A stretch of 64,000 nt of DNA from Paenibacillus ihumii (GTDB lineage: Bacteria; Bacillota; Bacilli; Paenibacillales; Paenibacillaceae), in contig NZ_LN884299.1 of assembly GCF_001403875.1 (NCBI RefSeq), positions 496,001-560,000 of the forward strand, in the 5' to 3' direction. The notes under the pieces were generated by a model. The model saw only the letters and a program-made list of their open reading frames with translations. It ran no database searches and was not told the origin of the DNA. Below, piece by piece: positions 7,567 to 15,133 of this stretch (position 1 is the first letter of the stretch; every line of letters starts with the position of its first letter). The position numbers were made by a program, and so were the translations under genes.

Positions 7567-7704
7567 AGAAGGAAGCGGCGCGTCCCACGAAGAACACCGC
7601 CACTTCCTATCGCGCAATCGCTTTATTGAGCAGACTGCATAAATATCCTATCATGTGCAGGAATCTCATACAAGTGATGCGATTATACTTAATAGGGGGA
7701 AAAT

Positions 7705-7974
7705 ATGAATTCGATTCTGGAAGCCCTGTACCGGGGGGAACTTGATCCTGTTGAGGCTATTGTGCCGTCTCATCCAGAATACCGTTCTCTAAGTCGACAA
7801 ATATCGGTTCAAACGGAGCAATGGCGAAACCGATTGGGTGAGGAAACGTTTCGTGAGCTTGAGGAGTATTTTGACCTGCGTAGTAGCGTGGACAGTATAT
7901 ATGCTGAAGCTACTTTTCAGTATGGGTTCAGACTTGGTGCCAACTTGATCATAGAGGTCATCGGCAAGCGGTAG
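7705..7974 (+). CDS. DUF6809 family protein
   Basis: The 89-residue acidic protein matches the uncharacterised DUF6809 pattern common in Paenibacillus: ILEALYRGELDPVE near the N terminus, SLSRQISVQTEQWRNRL in the middle, and FQYGFRLGANLIIEVIG at the end. AGGGGGA lies 5 bases before the ATG. Its function is unknown; family members are often found in mobile or prophage-like regions. It follows the RHH gene on the same strand and is bracketed by the two HTH copies. Confidence 0.8.
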   Translation: MNSILEALYRGELDPVEAIVPSHPEYRSLSRQISVQTEQWRNRLGEETFRELEEYFDLRSSVDSIYAEATFQYGFRLGANLIIEVIGKR

Positions 7975-8131
7975 AGCTAAGGTCTTTCCATTACTAGTAG
8001 GTAGTGGCGAGATGACTTTTGTATATTACGGAAGAACGATTGTTTACTTATACCAAACTTGTCAGCATGATGTGGAACTTTGCGTAAAGGATAGCACGAA
8101 GCGAGATTTTACTTAAAATTTTTATGCTCAC

Positions 8132-8177
8132 GACAGCTCACCCCTAACTGCGCAACCGAAGTTAGGGGTGAGCTGTC
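8132..8177. repeat. Perfect 18-bp inverted repeat
   Basis: GACAGCTCACCCCTAACT and AGTTAGGGGTGAGCTGTC pair perfectly around a 10-base loop. There is no T-run on either side, so it is not a classical terminator; it could be the core of a small palindromic element. The rest of 7975-8251 shows nothing identifiable. Confidence 0.75.
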
Positions 8178-8251
8178 CGTCTTGGCTTCATGCAATCCTT
8201 TCAGCACCTTACACTAATTTCGCCTAATGTTCTATGTATTCAAGAAATAAA

Positions 8252-8284
8252 CCCAGCCGAAGATCGCTCTTATCTTAGGCTGGG
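8252..8284 (-). terminator. Terminator-like hairpin of duplicated HTH copy
   Basis: CCCAGCC and GGCTGGG enclose an inner AAGAT/ATCTT pairing; on the minus strand the stem is followed by TTTATTTC. It parallels the hairpin at 6765-6804 and belongs to the same duplicated unit. Confidence 0.6.
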
Positions 8285-8354
8285 GCGTGTTTGTCTGATT
8301 ATACTTTTGATAACTAACTCTTATTGCAAAATCATTTTACGCTCTATTAATTCT

Positions 8355-8562
8355 TCATTTATGTTCATGAATATGCTCCAATAAATCTCCAGGCTGACAA
8401 TCCAACCGCTGCACAAATTTTATCAATGATTTCTAGAGAAACATATTCATTCGTATTCAATTTAGCCATCGTTGCTGATGAGATCCCTGTCATTTTTAAT
8501 AACTCCTGTTTCTTTATATCCCGATCTATCAGCAATTTGTGTAATGGTTTGTAACTTATCAT
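8355..8562 (-). pseudogene. Frameshifted duplicate of the HTH regulator
   Basis: The first 50 or so residues are almost identical to the intact HTH protein at 6866-7072 (MISYKPLHKLLIDRDIKK and so on). One extra C then shifts the frame (CCAACCGCTG here against CCAACGCTG there), replacing the DCQPGDLLEHIPEHK tail with GLSAWRFIGAYS. The upstream palindrome and the downstream hairpin are also duplicated, so a unit of about 380 bases was copied. The recognition helix is kept, so a short DNA-binding product cannot be excluded. Confidence 0.75.
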
Positions 8563-8679
8563 TGCTAGTTCCCTCTCAGATTAGTTGAAGTTTTCTTCAA
8601 TTATATTAAACAATCTTCACCTAATCAAAAATTGCTTTGTTCTTGTTTAGTATTTAATTTCTAATATTATCCCATGAGA

Positions 8680-9396
8680 TTAAGTATCAACATACTGATT
8701 CTCAAATATTTCTTTCTTATCATTCAAAGTCAATGTAGACAAAAATAAATCTTTATTTAATGAATGCATCTGATTAACTACAGTTTCAAAATTAAGTAAA
8801 GTAACACTAAGAATAGAATCTAGTAATTTTAGAAAGACTACATTATATTCCTTAGCTAACTTTTGATTAAACCTAGGCAGTAAATTAATAGAGGTAATGG
8901 TACCTAAGTTTATATCCCTTGCACTATGAGCGAATTTACACAAATCTTTATAAATACCATGTATTATGCCATACTTATTCAATCCTACACTACTTGAAAA
9001 AAACTCATGTTCACTCGCTTTTTCAAACAATTTATATATACTTTTTTCATCATAAATCTCTTCATTTTCTGTACCTAGGGTTGCTTTTAAGAACGTTTCG
9101 ATAGAACTCCTGAGCATAATGTTTGCAGCTTTATAAGACCCAGTTGCCCAGCAAAAAAGTGACTGAATAATATCTGATGTGGTCTCTTTATAATAGATAA
9201 GTGATAAGTCACTTATTATTTTAACATTTCTTTGTAGAACTTCTAATTCAGCAATAAAAAGTAGGTATCCATAAGCTTTTCTATGCATCGATTTCAATAA
9301 AATAATATAATTATCTTCCTTTAAACAATCGTTTAAATCAAATTCTCTTAGATATTCAATAAGTAAATCTGCATCTTGAGATATCTTTCGACTCAT
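8680..9396 (-). CDS. Last gene of RT operon; HEPN/DUF5677-like pattern
   Basis: This is a 238-residue, mostly helical, cytoplasmic protein. Residues 85-102 (TGSYKAANIMLRSSIETF) and 149-161 (YKDLCKFAHSARD) resemble the paired helices with Arg-Ser-x-x-Glu and a late His seen in DUF5677 and distant HEPN-like proteins. A canonical RX4-6H nuclease motif is not evident, so the assignment is tentative. Its ATG overlaps the stop of the preceding gene (ATGA), implying translational coupling. It is strongly AT-rich. As the last gene of the RT-ParA operon it could be the effector or a structural partner. I cannot name the family with confidence. Confidence 0.7.
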   Translation of the reverse strand: MSRKISQDADLLIEYLREFDLNDCLKEDNYIILLKSMHRKAYGYLLFIAELEVLQRNVKIISDLSLIYYKETTSDIIQSLFCWATGSYKAANIMLRSSIETFLKATLGTENEEIYDEKSIYKLFEKASEHEFFSSSVGLNKYGIIHGIYKDLCKFAHSARDINLGTITSINLLPRFNQKLAKEYNVVFLKLLDSILSVTLLNFETVVNQMHSLNKDLFLSTLTLNDKKEIFENQYVDT

Positions 9397-9926
9397 TGTC
9401 TTCTCTCCGTTAATTTTTGAATTGTTTCATTCCATGAAAAGTTATTATTAGATCTATCCACTTTAATTTTTTTCAACTGCTCTTCATTTGATACTATTTT
9501 AGACAATGCAGTTACTAATCTTTTCAGTTTATTATCTGATAGATTATCCGTTTCACAAACGATCATTCCAATTATTTCATTTCTTGATCTTTTCCCAGAT
9601 TTAGGCAAGTTCAGATTTAAGAACTCCTCAGCAAAATCAATAATGGAATTATTTGTAGGGAAAAGGTCTTCATCTTTAAATAACCTAGGTAATACCCCTA
9701 TCAAGAAATGAATATTGGGGTTTGGGGATTTATATTCTCCACCCAATATCTCTGTATCAAAACTATTATTTAACTCATTACCCATTAATAGTAATTCCCT
9801 TAAGTGTTGAGGAGAATTCTTGATCTTAGCTATGTTAGACGAATCAAAAAGCCAGATTAATTCCTCCAAAAATTCAATTGATCTAAATAATTCATCTCTT
9901 TTCTTATTATTTATTTTATTGGTCAT
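9393..9926 (-). CDS. Third gene of RT operon, hypothetical, 177 residues
   Basis: The family is not recognised. The protein is charged and helical, without membrane segments; the C-terminal third (LKRLVTALSKIVSNEEQLKKI) is amphipathic and could be a coiled coil or DNA-contacting helix. Its start overlaps the 3' end of the ParA gene by 11 bases and its stop overlaps the next start by 4, so all three are translated together. By position it could be the adaptor or ParB-like partner of the ATPase, but it has no ParB motifs. That role is inference from gene order only. Confidence 0.65.
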   Translation of the reverse strand: MTNKINNKKRDELFRSIEFLEELIWLFDSSNIAKIKNSPQHLRELLLMGNELNNSFDTEILGGEYKSPNPNIHFLIGVLPRLFKDEDLFPTNNSIIDFAEEFLNLNLPKSGKRSRNEIIGMIVCETDNLSDNKLKRLVTALSKIVSNEEQLKKIKVDRSNNNFSWNETIQKLTERRQ

Positions 9927-10755
9927 TTTCTCCCACCCTTTCGATAAACTCCTTTACTATACTAGTTAAATTACTCTTTAATCTACTATCATCAATATCG
10001 AGGATAAATTTCTGTTCTAGTTGTTTTTTTGCAATTTCAGTTCTCTTTATTAGAGACTTTGAAAACAATTTCCCCTTCCACACTTTACTTTCTTGCAAGT
10101 TTTTCTGGGCATTTTTATAAACACTAGTATTCTCCTCTGTTACTGTAAGAACAATACCAGCACATTTAATTTTATTTCCAAAGTTACTCATCTTCTCATA
10201 TATTATTCCATTGAGTAAGTCGATTCCTGTTAAACTTATTGGATCAGGTTTAACTGGTATCAGGTAGTACTCAGAGGCTAAAAGCGCACTCGTCATCCAA
10301 ATCGAAGGAGTTGGCGGTGTATCAATTATTACGTAATCATAGGTTTCCTGTAGTCCTGTTAAATAGTTTTTAATTCTAAATTCTCTTCCTTCACCAGACG
10401 CCATTTCAAGTTTATATAAATCTAAAACACCAGGTAAAAGATAAAATCCCCTATTAGTTTTATAGGGTACAATTTCCTCTAGATTTTTAGGAAAACTTTC
10501 AGTTAGCCCCTCTGTAAAACTAATTGATGGTCTTATGTTCCTGTCAAAAACATTAAGAATTGTATCATTATTGTTTTTAATATATTCTATGTATTCATTA
10601 CCCGACATTAGACATTGCGTTGCATTAAATTGTGGATCCACATCTATAACTAAAACCTTTTTACCGTGTCGCTGGTATAAATAATCAGCAATATTGACTG
10701 CCAAAGTTGTTTTAGCTACTCCACCTTTCATGTTTATCAAACTTACTATTTTCAT
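9916..10755 (-). CDS. ParA/MinD-type ATPase in RT operon
   Basis: The 279-residue protein has the deviant Walker A motif KGGVAKTT at residues 10-17 with the signature lysine, a second conserved block VLVIDVDPQFN around residue 40, and Walker B-like DYVIIDTPPTPS. Family members are dimeric ATPases that position DNA or proteins on the nucleoid. AGGAGGG lies 7 bases before the ATG. No adjacent parB or centromere-like repeat array is visible, so plasmid partition is unlikely. It lies 102 bases downstream of the reverse transcriptase gene, and two further genes overlap its end. A ParA-type protein tied to an RT is unusual in the systems I know. Confidence 0.9.
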   Translation of the reverse strand: MKIVSLINMKGGVAKTTLAVNIADYLYQRHGKKVLVIDVDPQFNATQCLMSGNEYIEYIKNNNDTILNVFDRNIRPSISFTEGLTESFPKNLEEIVPYKTNRGFYLLPGVLDLYKLEMASGEGREFRIKNYLTGLQETYDYVIIDTPPTPSIWMTSALLASEYYLIPVKPDPISLTGIDLLNGIIYEKMSNFGNKIKCAGIVLTVTEENTSVYKNAQKNLQESKVWKGKLFSKSLIKRTEIAKKQLEQKFILDIDDSRLKSNLTSIVKEFIERVGENDQ

Positions 10756-10857
10756 GGGATATGCCCTCCTAGAATTTATACTAATAGGATAATAATATAC
10801 TTGTATCTATCACCTTTGCACCATTTGTCTATTATTAATATCACCAACAATTGTAGT

Positions 10858-12504
10858 TTACTTGTCGTGATAAAGACCATCTATCCTTAAAAAGTTAATA
10901 AAAACAATATCCTCAGGGGTATTAAAATACCTTTTTAATACTCTTCCGCCCTTATCGTTCCTTAAGTTAGAAAGGAACGATATAACATATCTTCGTTCTA
11001 ACTTAGTAAAATACTTCTTCGCCCTTTCAATGTGATTCATGAATTTTGTCAAACTTTCTTTTCGGTTCTTTTCCATAAAATCCAAATTTTCAATGATATA
11101 CTTTAAACAAAGACATCTTGAATACCATTGATACTCTCTACTAAATGAACTGAAATAATGATTTATAAAAAAATCAATGTCAGCTCCATATTCCGATATA
11201 CCAGAAAGTAAATCCAGAATGAAGTATTCAACATTCGGATAAATACTTCCTTTATTTTGTAGGTGAGCTTCTAAATCCTGTCTAAGTTCTGGATATTTAT
11301 TAAGTAGCTTTTTGAAAAAATGTAGCTTGTCATTTTTTAATCTAAAAATAAATTTAGGATTTTTTACGATTGAGTCAAGAAATGCTCTCGCATTATCAAC
11401 TGAAATAAAAATTACATCAATACTTTTTTCATTAGATATAAGAATCTGTAAGATGTAAGAAGCTAGTGAAAACCATCTACCATATTGATTAGTATGTAAA
11501 TTCAAATATAAATTAAATAAGTAAGTTAGATTCTTCTTGTTTTCAAACATGCTTTCCCATTCGATAAAATGCCAATGTTGAATAAACTTATCGACACTAA
11601 AGAACTCGAGTTTATTTTCACTAATATGTAATTTTAATTTACTTAATTCAAACGATGCCTTTTGAACTATTCTTAGCCCATCATCATAATCACCGTGAAA
11701 ACAAAACCACATATCATCAGCATATCTGGTGTATGTGAATTTTTCTTCTTCTTTAAAGTAAGCTTTCATAAATCGTATCATTTCCGTATCATAACTAGCT
11801 AAATAAAAATTAGCAAGAAGTCTGGACATTTCCCCAACCTCTTCTTGTGGTATACCTACATTTGATTGAATATATCCAAGATCTCGTTTATCGGAAAATC
11901 TTAAAAAATTAAAAAGTAAATCGATAATTTTGGATTTACCATTAACTATACTTCTTATTTTATTTTCAAGTATATCCAGGTTGATATCATCATAAAAATG
12001 TGCAATATCAATATGTATATAATAAGAATAATTTTTTTGTGAAAGTGAATCAGCCAATTTTTGGTACTGGCTCCACTCCTTCCTAAAGTTATTCACTGAT
12101 AATCCAGCATCATATTCATAATTAATCGTCATATTTAACAAATCTTCGTCCCGTAGTCGTAATTCTGGTGTAAAACGAAACCCACCATAAACTAATCTAT
12201 TCTTTCGTATTTCATCAGATAGTTCTTTTTGTATTTTTTTAACACAATAATAATAAACACTCGTGTCTCCTATCGAATAGAGTTTTATTTTTCTTAATAT
12301 ACCTTTAGACTTAGGAGAGTAAAAGTAATATGGTTTCATAAAATTGTATTCGTAATTATTTATTTCTTGTCCTAACTCTAAGATAAATTCATCCTTTTTA
12401 ATATCCTTATAATTCACAATATCTTTAAAACTCATTTCCTTAGTCAGGTGATTCCAAAATTTACCATCAACTCCTAATTTAAAATCATTTATATCAAGAA
12501 CCAA
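10858..12504 (-). CDS. Reverse transcriptase, UG/Abi-like
   Basis: The 548-residue protein contains RT palm motifs in order: A at 163-173 (IHIDIAHFYDD, Asp166), B from 217 (GIPQEEVGEMSRLLAN), C at 261-264 (YADD) and a D-like LKLHISENKLEF at 290-301. Residues 310-548 form a long helical C-terminal part, as in Abi and unknown-group (UG) defence RTs. There is no maturase, endonuclease or intron structure, so a group II intron is unlikely. Motif B has PQE where PQG is usual. Translation starts at TTG behind AAGGTGA. The gene is much more AT-rich than the adjoining transporter operon, pointing to transfer. It heads a four-gene operon with a ParA ATPase. RT identity is firm; the subgroup is inferred. 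Confidence 0.88.
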   Translation of the reverse strand: MVLDINDFKLGVDGKFWNHLTKEMSFKDIVNYKDIKKDEFILELGQEINNYEYNFMKPYYFYSPKSKGILRKIKLYSIGDTSVYYYCVKKIQKELSDEIRKNRLVYGGFRFTPELRLRDEDLLNMTINYEYDAGLSVNNFRKEWSQYQKLADSLSQKNYSYYIHIDIAHFYDDINLDILENKIRSIVNGKSKIIDLLFNFLRFSDKRDLGYIQSNVGIPQEEVGEMSRLLANFYLASYDTEMIRFMKAYFKEEEKFTYTRYADDMWFCFHGDYDDGLRIVQKASFELSKLKLHISENKLEFFSVDKFIQHWHFIEWESMFENKKNLTYLFNLYLNLHTNQYGRWFSLASYILQILISNEKSIDVIFISVDNARAFLDSIVKNPKFIFRLKNDKLHFFKKLLNKYPELRQDLEAHLQNKGSIYPNVEYFILDLLSGISEYGADIDFFINHYFSSFSREYQWYSRCLCLKYIIENLDFMEKNRKESLTKFMNHIERAKKYFTKLERRYVISFLSNLRNDKGGRVLKRYFNTPEDIVFINFLRIDGLYHDK

Positions 12505-12600
12505 TTTATCACCTTATTTCATAGAAATAGCAACTACATGTTATATTCATTCTACAAACAATGACAGATACCTTTTATAAAATTATCTCATGGTATTTCG

Positions 12601-12754
12601 CCTAACGTATTTACGAGCCCCGAGAGGCTTAGGGCGCTATCGCGCCGGGCTCAAGGGATTTAGCCACGCAGATTAAGGGCCGTAGTTCAATGCATGAATA
12701 CAGTGACGTCGACTACTTCTTCGAATTACTAAATACCTAGAACTGAATCCCTCA
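12601..12754. repeat. Dispersed palindromic repeat, right copy
   Basis: This is a diverged relative of 4694-4800, with nested hairpins: GAGCCC (12615) pairs with GGGCTC (12647), enclosing GGCGC/GCGCC. It lies upstream of the RT gene and directly next to the duplicated terminator block. It could be only a mobile palindrome, or part of a structured RNA read toward the RT. The stretch 12505-12600 shows no other feature. Confidence 0.6.
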
Positions 12755-12880
12755 TTACCCAAGATTATAGCCCATTTGTAAAATCAAGGAAACGACAAAA
12801 AGAGCCTAACTACAACATTGTAGTTAAGCCCTCTCCTAAGCCTTCAATTCCCTCACCATATCCCCACTCACCCAAAAGCT
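12755..12880 (-). terminator. Terminator of FbpABC-type operon, duplicated at 5549
   Basis: On the minus strand TAACTACAA and TTGTAGTTA (12826 to 12807) form a 9-bp stem followed by GGCTCTTTTT, a good rho-independent terminator just past the last binding-protein gene. The whole block is repeated at 5549-5690. Confidence 0.85.
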
Positions 12881-12883
12881 CCC

Positions 12884-13912
12884 TCAATCCTTCCCCTTAC
12901 CCACTCCCAGCACCTCGGTCGTCCACTTGTTGATCAGGCGCTCGCGGTTTTGGCCGGCCCAGTCGAGGTCGTAGGGAATGACGTTTAGCTTCTCCAGCGG
13001 GATCGCTTCCTCGGGCGCGATAGCGTCGCGGTTGGTGAGCTGCTGGTAGTTGCCGACCTGCTTGCCGAGCTCCTGGGCTTGCTTGGTCAGCGCCCAATCG
13101 ACGAATTGGCGGGCTTCCTCCTGCTGCGGGCCGCCCTTGATGATGCCGACGGCGCCGATCTCGTAGCCCGTGCCTTCGGTCGGGAAGCCGATGATGAGGT
13201 TTTGGAAGCCCTCTTTGTAGAACTTCAGCGCATCATGGGAGAACATGACGGCCGTTCCGACCTCCCCCATGCCCACCGTACGCCCGGGAATGCTGCCGGA
13301 GGTGGTGTAGATGACATTCTGCTGATGCAGCTGGCGCAGGTAGTCAAAAGCCTTGTCCTCGCCAAACAGCTGTACCAGCGTAGCTAAAGTCGTGTAGGCT
13401 GTCCCCGAGGAACGGGGATCCGCCATCGAGATCATGCCCCGGTACTCCGGCTTCAGCAGATCATACCACGACTGCGGAGCCTGCAGCCCTACCTCCTGCA
13501 GCCAGGTTTTGTTGGAGACGAAGGCGATCGAGCCCACGTAAATGCCCGTCCAATACCCTTCCGGATCGCGATATTCTTGAGGGATGGCTTCGACATTTTT
13601 AGAAACATACGGCTCCAGAAGGCCTTCGCCCTTGGCCTGGATGAATGTATCTGCCGGCCCGCCAAACCAGATGCTGGCCTTCGGTGAATTCCGCTCCGCC
13701 CGGATTCTCGACAAAATTTCTCCGTTCGACATGCGCACGTAATTCACCTTGATGCCGGTCTGCTTCTGGAAGGTCTCCATCGCCTTAATCGCATGATCCT
13801 CATACAGCCCGGCATACACCGTCAGCGTTCCCGAGCTCTCCTTGCCGCAGGCGGACAGAAATAATGACATCAGCAGGGACAGCAGCAAACCGCCTATGGC
13901 TATTTTTTTCAT
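12884..13912 (-). CDS. ABC transporter binding protein, FbpA-like lipoprotein (second copy)
   Basis: This is a 342-residue periplasmic-type binding protein of the Fe(3+)/2-aminoethylphosphonate (FbpA) family. A short basic N terminus and hydrophobic segment end in the lipobox LSAC, so it is membrane-anchored. YTTSGSIPGRTVGMGEVG and WFGGPADTF are family hallmarks. I start at the ATG with GGAAGGGG 5 bases upstream. It is the last gene of the operon and a clear paralogue of the first gene at 16824-17900. A decayed copy of part of its 3' end lies at 6628-6702. The ligand is not certain: an FbpA fold does not prove iron, and no Fur box is visible. Confidence 0.88.
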   Translation of the reverse strand: MKKIAIGGLLLSLLMSLFLSACGKESSGTLTVYAGLYEDHAIKAMETFQKQTGIKVNYVRMSNGEILSRIRAERNSPKASIWFGGPADTFIQAKGEGLLEPYVSKNVEAIPQEYRDPEGYWTGIYVGSIAFVSNKTWLQEVGLQAPQSWYDLLKPEYRGMISMADPRSSGTAYTTLATLVQLFGEDKAFDYLRQLHQQNVIYTTSGSIPGRTVGMGEVGTAVMFSHDALKFYKEGFQNLIIGFPTEGTGYEIGAVGIIKGGPQQEEARQFVDWALTKQAQELGKQVGNYQQLTNRDAIAPEEAIPLEKLNVIPYDLDWAGQNRERLINKWTTEVLGVGKGKD

Positions 13913-13966
13913 GCAATCCCCTTCCTTCTGTGGCATGATGTCAAATCGTCTGGATGCAGGCTGAAG

Positions 13967-15028
13967 TTAAATTACATGAAGGGCATCCTCCGCAAACTGC
14001 AGCGATACGGAGGTACCGACCGGATAGACCTTCTCCTGGATCGGGTTATGCTCGGTAATCTGGAACAGCTGTCCCTCGAACAATACTTCATACTCCTGCG
14101 TCTGCCCCATGAACACGCTTTTTTTCACAACGCCCTGATTCTCCGTGCCTTGGGCCAAAGATACGGCTTCGGGGCGAATTACCACGGTCACCCGGTCACC
14201 CGTTTTATATCCCTCGCGGCGAACCCGCAGCATGCCGGAAGGCGTCTCCACGAGCAAGCGGCCGTCTTCCGAGCCTTTGACCGTGCCTTCCATGAAGTTG
14301 GCGGTTCCGATGAAATCGGCTACGAACCTCGTCTTCGGACGCTGGTAAATCTCCATCGGCGTGCCGACCTGCTCGATTCTTCCTTTATTCATGACGATGA
14401 CCTTGTCGCTCATGCTCATCGCTTCGCTCTGGTCATGCGTTACATACACAGCGGTAATGCCGATCTGCTGCTGAATGCGGCGGATTTCGTCCCGCATCAC
14501 TAGGCGCAGCTTCGCATCCAGGTTGGACAGCGGCTCATCGAACAGCAGCACGCCAGGCTCCATGACGAGCGCTCTGGCCAGCGCTACCCGCTGCTGCTGA
14601 CCGCCGGACAGCTGGTTCGGCATCCGATCCCGATAATCCTGTAAATTCATTATATCCAAGACGGATTCAACTTTCGAGACAATTTCCGGCTTGGCCATTT
14701 TTTTGATCTTAAGCCCGTAAGCGATGTTGTCGAACACGGTCAAATGCGGGAACAAGGCGTAGGATTGGAACACCATCGTGCAGTCTCTGCGGTTCGGCGG
14801 AATCTGGTCCACCGCTTCGTCCCCGAAGTAAATATGCCCCTCGGTAATGTCCTCGAATCCGGCGATCATGCGCAGCGTTGTCGTTTTGCCGCAGCCGGAC
14901 GGGCCAAGGAGAGTTACGAACTCCCCTTCCCCGATCTCCAGATTAACCCCGGTGACAGCGTAGGACTTCTCGCCTTTATCGTTCGTGAAGGCTTTGGATA
15001 TATTTTTAAGTGTGACTGATTTAGCCAT
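13967..15028 (-). CDS. ABC transporter ATP-binding protein, FbpC/PotA-like
   Basis: The 353-residue ATPase has Walker A GPSGCGKTT, signature LSGGQQQRVALARAL, Walker B VLLFDEPLSNLDAKLR and a C-terminal regulatory (TOBE-type) domain from about residue 240. Its length fits FbpC/PotA/MalK-like importers. I start at MAKSVTL, 9 bases after AGGAGG, and not at the earlier in-frame codon. It energises the fused permease encoded just upstream, and its gene is followed by the second binding-protein gene. Confidence 0.9.
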   Translation of the reverse strand: MAKSVTLKNISKAFTNDKGEKSYAVTGVNLEIGEGEFVTLLGPSGCGKTTTLRMIAGFEDITEGHIYFGDEAVDQIPPNRRDCTMVFQSYALFPHLTVFDNIAYGLKIKKMAKPEIVSKVESVLDIMNLQDYRDRMPNQLSGGQQQRVALARALVMEPGVLLFDEPLSNLDAKLRLVMRDEIRRIQQQIGITAVYVTHDQSEAMSMSDKVIVMNKGRIEQVGTPMEIYQRPKTRFVADFIGTANFMEGTVKGSEDGRLLVETPSGMLRVRREGYKTGDRVTVVIRPEAVSLAQGTENQGVVKKSVFMGQTQEYEVLFEGQLFQITEHNPIQEKVYPVGTSVSLQFAEDALHVI

Positions 15029-15133
15029 ATTAACATACCTCCTTAAGGATGCAACCCATCGGCAATGGCGAGCGTAGCCGCGAAGCAAGGATAAGGGGCC
15101 GAGTGATCAACCCTACCCCTAACCCTTCGCTCA

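Noticed and set aside
7307..7603. Minus-strand open frame of 98 codons
   Set aside because: It is the antisense of the RHH regulator gene, which has a good promoter, ribosome site and family pattern.
9916..10755. Plasmid partition locus
   Set aside because: No parB, replication gene or iterons are visible, and the ATPase is embedded in the RT operon.
10858..12504. Group II intron RT or classical retron
   Set aside because: No maturase or endonuclease domain and no intron boundaries. Retron-specific motifs were not recognised, and the protein is longer than most retron RTs.
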